The translations under genes and the position numbers were made by a program. A DNA stretch of 64,000 bases from an uncultured Lachnospiraceae bacterium (GTDB lineage: Bacteria; Bacillota; Clostridia; Lachnospirales; Lachnospiraceae), in the NCBI GenBank assembly GCA_947591155.1, contig CANQDA010000022.1, positions 1 through 64,000 on the forward strand, given 5' to 3'. Numbering within the stretch: the first letter of the stretch is position 1; every line of letters starts with the position of its first letter. This document shows positions 51,489 to 61,632 of this stretch, in pieces. The notes below the pieces were generated by a model. The model was not told the DNA's origin. It saw only the letters and a list, made by a program, of their open reading frames with translations, and ran no database searches.

Positions 51489-51815
51489 TTATTCAATATT
51501 TGCCTTCTTCACAATCTGTAATTCATAGCCAAGTGCGTTGACCATGTTGTAAAATAGCTTCAACGATGGGCAATTCTCTTTCTTTTCAATTCTTGATATA
51601 ACCTGTTGCTTGTTACCGGTAAGAGCTGCCAGCTGATTCTGAGACATGTTCTCTTCTTTCCGTATTCTTACAAGCTCATCAATCAGCTTTTCCTCACTTG
51701 CTGCTACATACGTAGGGGCGGGCATATTCTCCTTTTTGATAAGGGGTATATTTCCCTTTTCAATCTCAACTGCCTCAAGCAACCCCTGCATCGTATCATC
51801 AAAGAATGGCCCCAT
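51489..51815 (-). CDS. XRE antitoxin, HigA type
   Basis: A 108-residue antitoxin. The C-terminal half is an XRE helix-turn-helix (NMSQNQLAALTGNKQQVISRIEKKENCPSL), while residues 1-40 probably bind the toxin. It follows the toxin gene with only one base between stop and start, so translation is coupled. Toxin-first order matches HigBA. The promoter palindrome is the likely target of this protein. Confidence 0.85.
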   Translation of the reverse strand: MGPFFDDTMQGLLEAVEIEKGNIPLIKKENMPAPTYVAASEEKLIDELVRIRKEENMSQNQLAALTGNKQQVISRIEKKENCPSLKLFYNMVNALGYELQIVKKANIE

Positions 51816-51816
51816 A

Positions 51817-52146
51817 CTAAACCTCCCTGAGAAACTTTACAACAGCTTTCAAAGCCTTTTTCTCATCTTCTGTCAAATCATCTTTTTCATTTTTCGCATA
51901 AACGTTTATAAAATAGATTGTCTCTTTCAGCTCAATGTCGACATATATTACACGTCCACCGCCACGTTTACCACGATGACCCAACGGTATACGAATCTTT
52001 CGCAGTCCACCTGTTCCCTGTATAGCATCTCCTATTTTGGGATTTCTTAATAGTATGTTTTGTAATTCACGTAAATCCTCGTCCGTTAGTCCAAGCTCAT
52101 ACCACTTCCTCGTAAATGAGGGTACTTCAATAAATGTTCTTTTCAA
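51817..52146 (-). CDS. RelE/HigB-type toxin
   Basis: A 109-residue protein of the RelE/ParE superfamily, probably an mRNA interferase. It has GLTDEDLRELQNILLRNPKIG, then GGLRKIRIPLGHRGKRGGGRVIYVDI (Arg-rich catalytic face) and IYFINVYAKNEKDDL. The start is a TTG at 52146 with a weak ribosome site, which would keep toxin levels low. The antitoxin gene follows. AT-rich codon use suggests transfer. Confidence 0.83.
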   Translation of the reverse strand: MKRTFIEVPSFTRKWYELGLTDEDLRELQNILLRNPKIGDAIQGTGGLRKIRIPLGHRGKRGGGRVIYVDIELKETIYFINVYAKNEKDDLTEDEKKALKAVVKFLREV

Positions 52147-52181
52147 TTATTTTGTACCTGTTGACTCTCATCCCCTTTTAT

Positions 52182-52210
52182 AGACTACAACAAATTTGTT
52201 GTTGTGTCAA
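52182..52210 (-). promoter_or_regulatory. Toxin-antitoxin promoter and operator
   Basis: On the minus strand TTGACA (52210-52205) is followed 17 bp later by TAGTCT (52187-52182). Between them lies the perfect 16-bp palindrome ACAACAAATTTGTTGT (52187-52202), which fills the spacer and is well placed for autorepression by the antitoxin. Confidence 0.7.
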
Positions 52211-52275
52211 TCTTAAATTCAAAAAGTTATGCAATCAAGAAGTAAATATTCAAGCGTATTTTTATACATGAAAAA

Positions 52276-52305
52276 GGGAGCATCATCTTGACCTGATATG
52301 CTCCC
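52276..52305 (-). terminator. Terminator after yajC
   Basis: GGGAGCA and TGCTCCC pair in a seven-base stem with a 16-base partly paired loop, followed on the minus strand by TTTTTCATG. Confidence 0.75.
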
Positions 52306-52321
52306 TGCCTTCTCTGGAATA

Positions 52322-52654
52322 TCACTCCTGCCCCGGCTTCTCTACCTCGGCGATCGCCGATTTGCGCATCGGAATGCGGCAGTTCTTGTTGCTGCCGAAC
52401 TCGACAATGCAGTCCTCATCCGTGATGTCGATCACAACGCCGTAAAATCCGCTCGTCGTCACGACCGTATCGCCGACCTCCATTGCAGATAAGAGCGCCT
52501 GCATCCTCTTCTGCTCCTTCTTCTGCGGACGGATCGCGAAAAAATACATCGCCGCGCCGATCACCACGATGTACATGATCATCAGCATCATTCCGCCGCC
52601 CGCAGCGCCTGCCGTGTTGGTAGCCGCAGCGCCTTCACTCATTAAGTTAAGCAT
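52322..52654 (-). CDS. yajC: Preprotein translocase subunit YajC
   Basis: A 110-residue Sec accessory protein with one membrane helix (residues 22-42, MMLMIMYIVVIGAAMYFFAI) followed by RPQKKEQKRMQALLSAMEVGDTVVTTSGFYG, the YajC signature. The ATG at 52654 follows GGAGG by eight bases; an ATG two codons upstream is too close to the site. It lies downstream of tgt, the usual order. Confidence 0.95.
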   Translation of the reverse strand: MLNLMSEGAAATNTAGAAGGGMMLMIMYIVVIGAAMYFFAIRPQKKEQKRMQALLSAMEVGDTVVTTSGFYGVVIDITDEDCIVEFGSNKNCRIPMRKSAIAEVEKPGQE

Positions 52655-52846
52655 ATGCATGTCCTCCTTTTGTCATAGAGCCGTCGCAAACGATCTGCCG
52701 AAATCCCATTCATGTCTCCGCCGTTTCCGCGACTGCTTTGCCATTCATTCCGTTGTTTTAAGTACCCGGCCTTCAGCCGTCTTTTACCATAATACACAAT
52801 TCATACAATTTTAGCAAGCTGTTTTTCCCGAAACAAAGATTTTTCT

Positions 52847-53989
52847 TCAGGAACCCTCTGCCTGCCCCTGTATATAGCGCTCAATCTTCTGTTTTTTGTA
52901 CTGTTGATAGCAGCCCTGCTCGATCGCCTCGCGGATCTCCTCCATCATATGGTTGTAAAAGTACAGGTTGTGCAGCACGCACAGCCGCATGCCGAGCATC
53001 TCCTTCGCCTTGAGCAGATGACGAATGTACGCGCGGCTGTAATTCTGACAGGCCGGACAGCCGCAGCCCTCCTCGATCGGACGCTCGTCGAGCTCGTATC
53101 TCGCGTTGAACAGATTCAGCTTGCCATAGTTCGTGTAAACATGCCCGTGGCGGCCGTTGCGGCTCGGATAGACACAGTCGAAGAAATCGACGCCCCGGTC
53201 CACGGCCTCAAGGATGTTGATCGGCGTACCCACCCCCATCAGGTAGGTCGGTTTGTCCTCCGGAAGCTCCGGCACGACAGCGTCCAGGATCCGGTACATT
53301 TCCTCATGCGTCTCGCCGACCGCCAGTCCGCCGATCGCGTAACCGTCCAGATCCAATTCGGAGATCTGCCGCGCATGCTCGATGCGGATGTCGTCGTAGA
53401 TCGCGCCCTGATTGATCCCGAACAGAAGCTGATGCGGATTGATCGTGTCCTCCAGACTGTTCAGGCGGCGCATCTCCTCCTTGCATCGGACCAGCCAGCG
53501 CGTCGTCCGGTTCACGGAGTGCTGCACATAATCGCGCTCCGCCACACTTGACGGACACTCGTCGAACGCCATCGCGATCGTCGAGGCCAGATTCGACTGG
53601 ATCTGCATGCTCTGCTCCGGCCCCATGAAGATCTTCCGCCCGTCGATGTGCGACTGAAAGTAAACGCCCTCCTCCTTGATCTTCCTAAGACTCGCGAGCG
53701 AGAACACCTGAAATCCGCCCGAGTCCGTCAGGATCGGCCGGTCCCAGTTCATAAAACGATGCAGACCGCCCAGCTTTTTCACAATATGGTCGCCTGGCCG
53801 CACATGCAGATGGTAGGTGTTCGAGAGCTGCACCTGCGTCCCGATTTCTTTCAGATCCGTCGTCGCCACAGCGCCCTTGATCGCGGCCACCGTGCCGACA
53901 TTCATAAACAGCGGAGTCTGTACCGTACCGTGCACCGTCTGAAATTCCGCCCGCTTGGCCCTGCCATCCTTCTTCAATATCCGATACAT
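52847..53989 (-). CDS. tgt: tRNA-guanine transglycosylase
   Basis: A 380-residue enzyme that exchanges guanine 34 for the queuosine precursor in tRNAs. Active-site Asp lies in LTDSGGFQVFSL near residue 100, the second in DFFDCVYPSRNGRHG near 270, and zinc ligands in CGCPACQNYSRAYIRHL near 315. The ATG at 53989 (MYRILKK) follows AAAGGGGAG; the frame continues upstream without a ribosome site. yajC follows after about 190 bp. Confidence 0.96.
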   Translation of the reverse strand: MYRILKKDGRAKRAEFQTVHGTVQTPLFMNVGTVAAIKGAVATTDLKEIGTQVQLSNTYHLHVRPGDHIVKKLGGLHRFMNWDRPILTDSGGFQVFSLASLRKIKEEGVYFQSHIDGRKIFMGPEQSMQIQSNLASTIAMAFDECPSSVAERDYVQHSVNRTTRWLVRCKEEMRRLNSLEDTINPHQLLFGINQGAIYDDIRIEHARQISELDLDGYAIGGLAVGETHEEMYRILDAVVPELPEDKPTYLMGVGTPINILEAVDRGVDFFDCVYPSRNGRHGHVYTNYGKLNLFNARYELDERPIEEGCGCPACQNYSRAYIRHLLKAKEMLGMRLCVLHNLYFYNHMMEEIREAIEQGCYQQYKKQKIERYIQGQAEGS

Positions 53990-54120
53990 GCCTTCTCCCC
54001 TTTTTAAGAAAATAGACCATTTCGTCTTTTCATACAACGCTTCTTTCGGAATATAAGTATAAATGGAAATTTTTAATCTTGCAAGCACCAAGATAAATGT
54101 CGTATAATGTCCGCGTAAGC

Positions 54121-54445
54121 AATGAGCCGTGCCAGACGAAGACAAAGTCAGATGCGGGAGCTTGCTCACGAGCATCTGCACTTTGGCGACGGATGATAGG
54201 GCGAATGCCCGTGATCGAGCCGTAGCGCCAGCGGAGGCGAGATCGGCATGGCTCAATGAGCCGCGAATGCCCGTGGCCGAGGAAACTGAAAGTTTCCGAG
54301 GGCAAGCACGGCTCAGAGCCCGTATCGTCTGCTTGCAGACAGTTTCACGGGACGGTGGATTTATAGGGCGAATGCCCGTGATCGAGCCGCAGCGTCAGCG
54401 AAGGCGAGATCGGCACGGCTCAGAGCCTGGGCGAATGCCCGCATT
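54121..54445. repeat. Modular MITE-like palindromic repeat block
   Basis: A block of hairpin modules between tgt and the activator gene (the gap is 53990-54484, no gene seen). Terminal repeats TGAGCCGTGCC (54123-54133) and GGCATGGCTCA (54245-54255), AGCACGGCTCA (54305-54315) and GGCACGGCTCA (54412-54422) punctuate it. Between them are AGGGCGAATGCCC hairpins (54208 and 54365), a 60-bp unit with GATCGAGCCG and GGCGAGATCGGC (54213-54250 and 54381-54417, few differences), and GAAACTGAAAGTTTC (54280-54295). The leftmost edge AGCAATGAGCCGTGC is identical to that at ilvD. Confidence 0.8.
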
Positions 54446-54484
54446 TATTTCTTTTTCTGCGAATTTATTAAGGAGGCATTTACT

Positions 54485-57400
54485 TTGTCTACGAATACAA
54501 CAGCAGCAAACTCAACCTATACTCTCGGAATCGACATCGGCTCCACGACAGTCAAGGTGGCTGTATTAAATCCCGACCGGGAGCTCTTGTTCTCTGACTA
54601 TAAGCGGCATTTCGCGAACATTCGCGAGACGCTGTCCGAACTGATCAGCGAGGCGGCGAAGCTGCTCGGCGATCTGCGGGTATCCCCCGTCATCACCGGC
54701 TCCGGCGGCCTTGCGCTTGCGAACCATCTCGAGATTCCCTTTGTTCAGGAGGTGATCGCTGTCGCGTCTTCCCTGGAGCAGTACATACCGCAGACGGACG
54801 TGGCGATCGAGCTGGGCGGCGAGGACGCGAAAATCATCTATTTTGAGAACGGTAACGTCGAACAGCGCATGAACGGCATCTGCGCAGGCGGCACCGGTTC
54901 CTTTATCGACCAGATGGCCTCTCTTCTGCAGACGGATGCGGCCGGACTGAACGAGTACGCGAAGAACTATTCTTCTCTCTATTCCATCGCGGCGCGCTGC
55001 GGCGTATTCGCAAAATCCGATATCCAGCCGCTGATCAACGACGGAGCGACGAAGGAAGACCTCTCCGCCTCCATTTTTCAGGCGGTCGTGAACCAGACCA
55101 TCAGCGGTCTGGCCTGCGGCAAACCGATCCGCGGGCATGTCACCTTCCTCGGCGGTCCGCTCCACTTCCTGTCTGAGCTGCGGCAGGCGTTCATCCGCAC
55201 GCTCCATCTCGACGACGAGCACGCGATCGAGCCGGAGAATTCCCACCTGTTCGCCGCCATCGGTTCCGCGCTGAACGCGAAGCCGGAGGTGGCAACGTCG
55301 CTTGGCGCGCTGCAGGAAAAGCTCTCCGGACCAATCCATATGGAATTTGAGGTTGCGCGCATGGAGCCGCTGTTCGCGTCGCAGGAGGATTACGACCACT
55401 TTATCGCGCGCCAGAGCTGCCACCGCGTGGCGACCGGCAGCCTTGCCGAATACAAGGGCCACTGTTACCTCGGCATCGACGCGGGCTCCACGACGACGAA
55501 GGCCGCGCTCGTCAGCGAGGACGGCACGCTTTTGTACTCCTTTTACAGTAACAACAACGGCAATCCTCTGCGCACGACGATCACGGCGGTGCAGGACATC
55601 TACCGCCAGCTTCCGAAGGACGCGAAGATCGCCTGGTCCTGCTCGACGGGCTACGGCGAGGCGCTCATCAAGGCCGCCCTCCTGCTCGACGAGGGCGAGG
55701 TAGAGACAGTCTCACACTACTACGCCGCTTCGTTCTTTGACCCGGAGGTCGACTGCATCCTCGACATCGGCGGTCAGGATATGAAATGCATCAAGATCAA
55801 AAATCACACGGTCGACAGCGTCCAGCTCAACGAGGCCTGCTCTTCGGGCTGCGGCTCGTTCATCGAGACGTTCGCGAAGTCTCTGAATTATTCCGTACAG
55901 GATTTCGCGAAGGCAGCGCTTTTCGCAAAGCATCCGATCGACCTTGGCACGCGCTGCACCGTGTTCATGAATTCCAAGGTGAAGCAGGCCCAGAAGGAGG
56001 GCGCGGAGGTTTCCGATATCTCCGCTGGGCTTGCCTATTCCGTCATCAAAAACGCTCTATACAAAGTCATCAAGGTGTCCGACGCCTCCGAGCTCGGACG
56101 TCACATTGTCGTGCAGGGCGGCACCTTCTACAACGACGGCGTCCTGCGAAGCTTCGAGCGCATCGCGGGCTGTGAGGCGATCCGTCCGGACATCGCCGGT
56201 ATCATGGGCGCGTTCGGCGCTGCGCTGATCGCCCGTGAACGCTACAAGGAGGGAGCACAGACGACGATGCTCTCCAGCGAGCGCATCGACGCGCTGCAGT
56301 ACACGACGACCATGGCGAAGTGCAAGGGCTGCACGAACCAGTGCCGCCTGACGATCAACCGCTTCTCCGGCGGCCGCCAGTATGTCAGCGGCAACCGCTG
56401 CGAGCGCGGCATCGGCAAGGAGCGCAACAAGGATCACGTGCCGAATCTGTTTGAATTCAAGAACAAACTGCTCTTCTCCTACGAGCCTCTCCCGGAGGAC
56501 GAGGCGGAGCGCGGCATCGTCGGCATTCCGCGCGTATTGAACATGTACGAGAACTACCCGTTCTGGTTCCGCTTCTTCACGGAGCTGAAGTACCGGGTGA
56601 TCCTCTCGCCGCCGAGCACACGCAAGATCTATGAGCTCGGCATCGAGTCGATCCCGAGCGAATCGGAGTGTTATCCGGCCAAGTTGGCGCACGGCCATGT
56701 GGAATGGCTGCTGCGCAAGGGCATCAAGTACATATTCTATCCATGCATCCCGTATGAGCGCACGGAATTTGCAGACGCGCCGAACCACTATAATTGTCCG
56801 ATCGTCACCTCCTACGCGGAGAACATCAAGAACAACGTCGAGGGTCTGCGCGATCCGTCGATCCGCTTCGAGAATCCGTTCATCGCGTTTACGAATCTGG
56901 ACACCGTGACGAGCCGTCTGAAGGACGCGTTCCCGGACATCCCGGCAAACGAGGTCGTCGCCGCAGCGAAGGCCGGCTGGGAGGAGCTTGCCCATACGCG
57001 AGAGGCGATGTACCAGAAGGGTCAGGAGACTTTGAAATATCTTGAGGAAACCGGCCGCCACGGCATTGTGCTCGCAGGCCGCCCCTATCACATCGACGGC
57101 GAGATCAACCACGGCATCCCGGAGCTGATCAATTCCTTCGGCATGGCGGTACTGACCGAGGACTCGATCTCCAATTTGAGCCCGGTGGAGCGCCCGCTGA
57201 TGGTTCTCGACCAGTGGATGTACCACAGCCGTCTCTACGCAGCGGCAAACTTTGTCAAGACACGTGAAGACCTCGACCTGATCCAGCTGAACTCCTTCGG
57301 CTGCGGTCTGGACGCCGTCACAACGGACGAGGTCAACGATATCCTCTCGAATTCCGGCAAGATCTACACCTGCCTGAAGATCGACGAGGTCAACAATCTG

Positions 57401-58786
57401 GGCGCCGCCAAAATTCGCGTGCGCTCCCTCATCGCGGCGATCCGCGTGCGCACACAGCACGATCTGGAGCCGCGCAGGATCGTCCCCGCAAACATCAACC
57501 GCGTCATCTTCACGAAGGAGATGCGCAAGGAGTACACGATCCTCTGCCCGCAGATGTCCCCGATCCACTTCCATATGCTGGAAGCGGCGATGAATGCGAG
57601 CGGGTATCACATCGAACTGCTCAGAAACGATAACCGCAAGGCGATCGATACGGGATTGAAGTACGTCAACAACGACGCCTGCTATCCGTCCCTGATGGTG
57701 GTCGGGCAGGTCATGGACGCCCTGCTCTCAGGGAAATTTGACCTGAGCCGCACCGCTGTGATCATGACGCAGACCGGCGGCGGCTGCCGCGCGTCCAACT
57801 ACGTCGGTTTCATTCGCCGCGCACTGCAGAAAGCCGGCATCCCGAATGTTCCGGTCATCTCGCTGAACCTGAGCAGCCTCGAGAGCAATCCCGGCTTCAC
57901 GCTCAGCTACCAGCTCATCAAGCGCTGTATGTTTGCGCTGGTATTCGGTGATATCTTTATGCGCTGCCTCTACCGCATGCGCCCCTACGAGAAAGAACCG
58001 GGCTCCGCGAACGCGCTCTTCCACCGCTGGGAGGACCGCTGCTGCGAGTTTGTATCCGGCAAACCGTCCTACACCGCGTTCAAAAAGATGTGCCGCGAGA
58101 TCATCCACGATTTCGACACGCTTCCGATCACCGACGAGCAGAAGCCGAAGGTCGGCGTGGTCGGCGAGATCCTTGTAAAGTTCATGCCGGCGGCAAACAA
58201 CCACCTGGTCGACCTTCTGGAGGCGGAAGGCGCGCAGGCGGTCGTGCCGGATCTGATGGACTTCCTGCTCTACTGCTTCTACAATCAGAATTTCAAGAGC
58301 GAATACCTTGGGACAAAGAAAAAGTCCGCGATGATCGCGAACTTCGGAATCTATGTCCTAGAGAAGCTACGCTCCGCGGCAGCCGCTGAACTTGAGAAGA
58401 GCGTTCACTTCGAGCCGCCCACCCAGATCTGGCGCCTGGGCGACATGGCGAAGGACATCGTTTCGCTCGGCAACCAGACCGGCGAGGGCTGGTTCCTGAC
58501 CGGAGAGATGCTCGAGCTGATCCACTCTGGCGTCAACAACATCGTCTGCACGCAGCCGTTCGCCTGCCTGCCGAACCACGTAGTCGGCAAGGGAGTCATC
58601 AAGGAGCTGCGCCGCCAGTACCCGCTGTCGAACATCGTCGCGATCGACTACGATCCGGGCGCCAGCGAGGTCAACCAGCTCAACCGCATCAAGCTGATGC
58701 TCTCCACCGCTCAGAAGCGGCTGAGAGAAGCGGACGCGGCGGCAGGCTCTGAAGCGAAGGCTGAAGCCGCGGTTTCAAACGCATAG
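54485..58786 (+). CDS. 2-hydroxyacyl-CoA dehydratase activator fusion
   Basis: A 1433-residue protein of the BadF/BadG/BcrA/BcrD and DUF2229 type. Two ASKHA ATPase domains (about 14-265, starting [15 protein letters not shown], and about 327-590, starting [15 protein letters not shown]) each carry a Cys cluster region ([13 protein letters not shown] and [12 protein letters not shown]) for the 4Fe-4S that hydrolyses ATP to pass electrons. Next come Cys motif [11 protein letters not shown] (near 615) and a DUF2229 domain (about 650-870), then an HgdB-like dehydratase-component region to about 1400. The start is TTG at 54485 after AAGGAGG. Its dehydratase target is not known. A terminator follows. 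Confidence 0.93.
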   Translation: MSTNTTAANSTYTLGIDIGSTTVKVAVLNPDRELLFSDYKRHFANIRETLSELISEAAKLLGDLRVSPVITGSGGLALANHLEIPFVQEVIAVASSLEQYIPQTDVAIELGGEDAKIIYFENGNVEQRMNGICAGGTGSFIDQMASLLQTDAAGLNEYAKNYSSLYSIAARCGVFAKSDIQPLINDGATKEDLSASIFQAVVNQTISGLACGKPIRGHVTFLGGPLHFLSELRQAFIRTLHLDDEHAIEPENSHLFAAIGSALNAKPEVATSLGALQEKLSGPIHMEFEVARMEPLFASQEDYDHFIARQSCHRVATGSLAEYKGHCYLGIDAGSTTTKAALVSEDGTLLYSFYSNNNGNPLRTTITAVQDIYRQLPKDAKIAWSCSTGYGEALIKAALLLDEGEVETVSHYYAASFFDPEVDCILDIGGQDMKCIKIKNHTVDSVQLNEACSSGCGSFIETFAKSLNYSVQDFAKAALFAKHPIDLGTRCTVFMNSKVKQAQKEGAEVSDISAGLAYSVIKNALYKVIKVSDASELGRHIVVQGGTFYNDGVLRSFERIAGCEAIRPDIAGIMGAFGAALIARERYKEGAQTTMLSSERIDALQYTTTMAKCKGCTNQCRLTINRFSGGRQYVSGNRCERGIGKERNKDHVPNLFEFKNKLLFSYEPLPEDEAERGIVGIPRVLNMYENYPFWFRFFTELKYRVILSPPSTRKIYELGIESIPSESECYPAKLAHGHVEWLLRKGIKYIFYPCIPYERTEFADAPNHYNCPIVTSYAENIKNNVEGLRDPSIRFENPFIAFTNLDTVTSRLKDAFPDIPANEVVAAAKAGWEELAHTREAMYQKGQETLKYLEETGRHGIVLAGRPYHIDGEINHGIPELINSFGMAVLTEDSISNLSPVERPLMVLDQWMYHSRLYAAANFVKTREDLDLIQLNSFGCGLDAVTTDEVNDILSNSGKIYTCLKIDEVNNLGAAKIRVRSLIAAIRVRTQHDLEPRRIVPANINRVIFTKEMRKEYTILCPQMSPIHFHMLEAAMNASGYHIELLRNDNRKAIDTGLKYVNNDACYPSLMVVGQVMDALLSGKFDLSRTAVIMTQTGGGCRASNYVGFIRRALQKAGIPNVPVISLNLSSLESNPGFTLSYQLIKRCMFALVFGDIFMRCLYRMRPYEKEPGSANALFHRWEDRCCEFVSGKPSYTAFKKMCREIIHDFDTLPITDEQKPKVGVVGEILVKFMPAANNHLVDLLEAEGAQAVVPDLMDFLLYCFYNQNFKSEYLGTKKKSAMIANFGIYVLEKLRSAAAAELEKSVHFEPPTQIWRLGDMAKDIVSLGNQTGEGWFLTGEMLELIHSGVNNIVCTQPFACLPNHVVGKGVIKELRRQYPLSNIVAIDYDPGASEVNQLNRIKLMLSTAQKRLREADAAAGSEAKAEAAVSNA

Positions 58787-58798
58787 CAAAATATAACG

Positions 58799-58840
58799 CA
58801 CCCGGAATCGATCTTTTTTGATCAACTCCGGGTGTCTTAT
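58799..58840 (+). terminator. Terminator after activator gene
   Basis: CACCCGGA (58799-58806) and TCCGGGTG (58827-58834) pair over eight bases with a second inner stem (GATC/GATC), followed by TCTTATATT. Confidence 0.75.
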
Positions 58841-58911
58841 ATTCGCTCCTATTCCGACCAGTTCATTTCTCCATCGGAGGTCTGGAAATGTACATCCCTG
58901 CATACTGGAAT

Positions 58912-59625
58912 TTATCTTATATACCCTTTTTCCCTTGCATAATCTCCAATGATAAATGCAACTGCTATAATAAGCAGAATAAATACAGATAGTATATCCC
59001 AAATATCAATTACAGGCTCTCCAATCATTTTTGACAATGTTTTGTTTATCAAAAAAATAAATGGGATTGCAAACAAGAATGCAATTCCTGTTGCCAATAG
59101 TTTTCGTTCTCTAAGTCGACGATATATAATATAAATTATCCACAAAAATACAAGTGAAATAATCGACATGATCGAACCAATATGAAATATCTCATTGACT
59201 TTTATCAAAATACTTAATATGTACATAAATGGTACAATGAGAATACTGATAGCAATCATCGCCACCAACACACCCTTCTTTCCCAACAGCATAATCGGAA
59301 AAGATGCTATCCATGTAACCAAGGCCGAGCTGAGCACAATAAGTGACCATGTCGGGGTTCCCGAAATAGCTATATCACATATACAACATACCATAATACC
59401 AATCACCATAGCGATTGTGTATATTGCTGATATTATGGCGTTCTTGTTCATATTATTCTCATCTTTTCTTTTAAACTCAATGAGGTTTTCATTTGCTTTT
59501 TCTTCATAATTATTCATTTCTATCCTCTCCCCAGTTAATAGTTCGTTGACAGTAACATCTAAAATATTGCAAAGTTCCAACATAATAGATGAATCGGGCA
59601 TACTTTTTCCGGTATCACATAGTTA
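58912..59625 (-). pseudogene. XRE regulator gene cut by transposon
   Basis: The remaining frame begins with the tail of an XRE DNA-binding domain, GKSMPDSSIMLELCNILDVTVNELL, and continues into about five hydrophobic segments (residues 55-75, 85-105, 110-130, 140-160, 200-220). This is the usual layout of membrane-bound XRE regulators. The first two-thirds of the helix-turn-helix (up to the expected W-E-x-GKS) is missing, replaced by transposon DNA at about 59617-59625. The gene cannot bind DNA as it stands. Its N-terminal part should lie beyond the right edge of the window, at the far end of the element. Confidence 0.8.
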
Positions 59626-59641
59626 AAGATATTGGTGTCAT
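59605..59641. other. Transposon/host junction in the XRE gene
   Basis: Coding homology to XRE proteins stops within this stretch (host side GGCATACTTTTTCCGGTATCA; transposon side up to the recombinase stop at 59642). The minus-strand sequence GTGATACC contains a GA dinucleotide, the kind of core used by TnpX-type serine recombinases. Confidence 0.55.
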
Positions 59642-61264
59642 TTAATCAATTTTGCCGATAAAGCGGTAGAAGATTTCTACCTCCTGTTCCCGGCTTCCGT
59701 CCTCACCTTTGACCGCTTCATGGACAACGATTTTTTCAATCAGCGTATTCAAAAGTTCGGCGGTCAGTTCTGTTGGATTGACGCACTCTTTCATCAAGGC
59801 AATCCATTTTTCTGCGTCTGCGGCGTTCTGGCTTTCAGTGGCGATAGCGGATTGAAGCTGTTCAATCTTTGTGTCCAGTTCAGCCTGTTCGCTCTGGTAC
59901 TTCCCGGACAGCATAGAGAAGTTGTATTCTGTGATACGCCCCGCCGCCCAGTCCTCATACATCCGGGCAAACAGGGTATCGACTTCGGCTTTCCGCTTCT
60001 CCGCTTTGTTCAACTCTGCGGCTTGCTTCTTTCTTGCGGCGGCCTGTCCCTTGTCATTGGCATTTAACAGCCGCTTCAAAAGCCGTTCTTCATCATGCTG
60101 TACCAGCCTCGACCAGTATTGCAGACGGGAGAGGACATAGGCGTAAAGCACATCATAGCGGATATAATGCATGGAGCATTGGCGTGTGCCCTGTCCGTAC
60201 TTGCTACAATGATAATGGCCGTAAGGCTTGCTGTTCTGCCTGTTCTCCCCATAGGACAGCGACCAGCCGCAATCCGCACATTTTACCAATCCGGAAAAAA
60301 TCTGCGTCGTACCATCCTTGCACTTTCTGCGGCGGTTTGCTATCTGCTCCTGTACCTGCCGGAAAACCTGTTCGCTGATAATCGGCTCCTGCGTGTTCTC
60401 TACCCGCACCCATTCACTTTGGGGCTTGCGTATCCTCCGCTTGTTCTTAAAGGAAATGTTTGTTTCCCGGTAGTGGATGGTATGGCCGATATAGGTTTCG
60501 TCTTTCATAATGCTCTTGACCTGGGCTATCGTCCATGCGTAGCTTTTTTCCTCTGGCGCACCCGCATAGATGTTTGCAAAAGTCCCGTCACGCTGGAAAT
60601 TGATAAATCCCGGTGTGGGAACCTTTTCCATAATCAGTATTCTTGTGATACTGGCCGCCCCTCTGCCATGAATGGCAAGGTCAAAAATCTTCTCCACTAT
60701 CCAGCGGGTTTCCTCGTCGATTATCAGCTTGTTTTTGATTTCCGGGTGTTTCCTGTACCCGATGGGAGCATAGGCACCGATACGCTGTCCTGTGGCAAAC
60801 TTCGCTTTGAAAGCGGCCTTTACCTTGCGGCTCGTATCTTTCGCAAACCATTCATTAAACAGGTTTTTGAACGGGACAAAATCGGAAAGCCCTTTCTCTG
60901 TGTCCTCATTCTCCGCAACGGCGATGTAGCGCACCCGTTTTTCCGGGAACAGAAATTCCAGATAGTAGTCCATCATCACATGTTCCCGCCCGAAACGGGA
61001 AAGGTCTTTCGTGACAATGCAGTTTACTTTTCCGGCTTCCACATCGTCCATCATGCGCTGAAAATCCGGGCGTTCAAAGTTCGTCCCCGACCAGCCATCG
61101 TCCACATACTCACCGACTACATGAAGTCCCTGTTCCTTTGCGTACTGTTGCAGGATTGTCCGCTGTGTTTCAATGCTTACGCTGTCACCATAGTTTTCAT
61201 CGTCCCGGCTTAATCTCATATAAAGCGCCGTGTTGTAAATCGTAGTATTGTAAGGTTGTTTCAC
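59642..61264 (-). CDS. Large serine recombinase (TnpX type)
   Basis: A 540-residue site-specific recombinase that excises and inserts the element. The N-terminal resolvase domain has the nucleophile Ser in YMRLSRDDENYG (near residue 19) and the DLSRFGREHVMMDYYLEFLFPEKRVRYIAV region. The recombinase domain (about 165-290) follows, then the zinc ribbon KCADCGWSLSYG with a further Cys pair near 350, and a coiled-coil C-terminal tail (about 395-490). It begins with GTG at 61264 after AGGAGGA. It ends next to the element boundary, as such genes usually do. Confidence 0.92.
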   Translation of the reverse strand: MKQPYNTTIYNTALYMRLSRDDENYGDSVSIETQRTILQQYAKEQGLHVVGEYVDDGWSGTNFERPDFQRMMDDVEAGKVNCIVTKDLSRFGREHVMMDYYLEFLFPEKRVRYIAVAENEDTEKGLSDFVPFKNLFNEWFAKDTSRKVKAAFKAKFATGQRIGAYAPIGYRKHPEIKNKLIIDEETRWIVEKIFDLAIHGRGAASITRILIMEKVPTPGFINFQRDGTFANIYAGAPEEKSYAWTIAQVKSIMKDETYIGHTIHYRETNISFKNKRRIRKPQSEWVRVENTQEPIISEQVFRQVQEQIANRRRKCKDGTTQIFSGLVKCADCGWSLSYGENRQNSKPYGHYHCSKYGQGTRQCSMHYIRYDVLYAYVLSRLQYWSRLVQHDEERLLKRLLNANDKGQAAARKKQAAELNKAEKRKAEVDTLFARMYEDWAAGRITEYNFSMLSGKYQSEQAELDTKIEQLQSAIATESQNAADAEKWIALMKECVNPTELTAELLNTLIEKIVVHEAVKGEDGSREQEVEIFYRFIGKID

Positions 61265-61365
61265 CGTTAAAAATCCTCCTTCTTAAAGAAACAACCCACG
61301 CTTACAATACTTTTGCTCTATGGCAATTATATCATAAGCGTGGGCGTGTTATCAATGATGGGCTA

Positions 61366-61560
61366 TCAGGTTGAAGCGGCTTTTTCTGCGGTATGCCGCA
61401 CCACATCTACAATCAGATCACCGAGGGGCTTCCCGCCTGCGGCGAAGTGTTCGGAGATTTTTATACGGTTGTTCCCACATACAAAATACTGCGTGCCGTT
61501 CTCTGCTTGTATAACCTGCCCTGTTCGGGGTGTAAAAATATCGCTTTCACTTTTTGCCAT
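61366..61560 (-). CDS. TnpW-like transposon protein
   Basis: A 64-residue protein with the pattern GTQYFVCGNNRIKISEHFAAGGKPLGDLIVDVVRHTAEK, as in the small TnpW proteins of Tn4451-like elements; function unknown. The ATG at 61560 is chosen over an upstream one because it opens the conserved MAKSESDIF start. It lies between the recombinase and relaxase genes. Confidence 0.65.
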   Translation of the reverse strand: MAKSESDIFTPRTGQVIQAENGTQYFVCGNNRIKISEHFAAGGKPLGDLIVDVVRHTAEKAAST

Positions 61561-61632
61561 CCAGTGTCCTCCATATTCAGTTTTCAAGGTACAATGCCGC
61601 ACAGAGGCGGCGAAAATTTCTGCTTATATCTA

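Noticed and set aside
56057..57610. 517-codon frame opposite the dehydratase activator gene
   Set aside because: Antisense shadow with no recognisable motif; the forward protein is fully conserved through this range.
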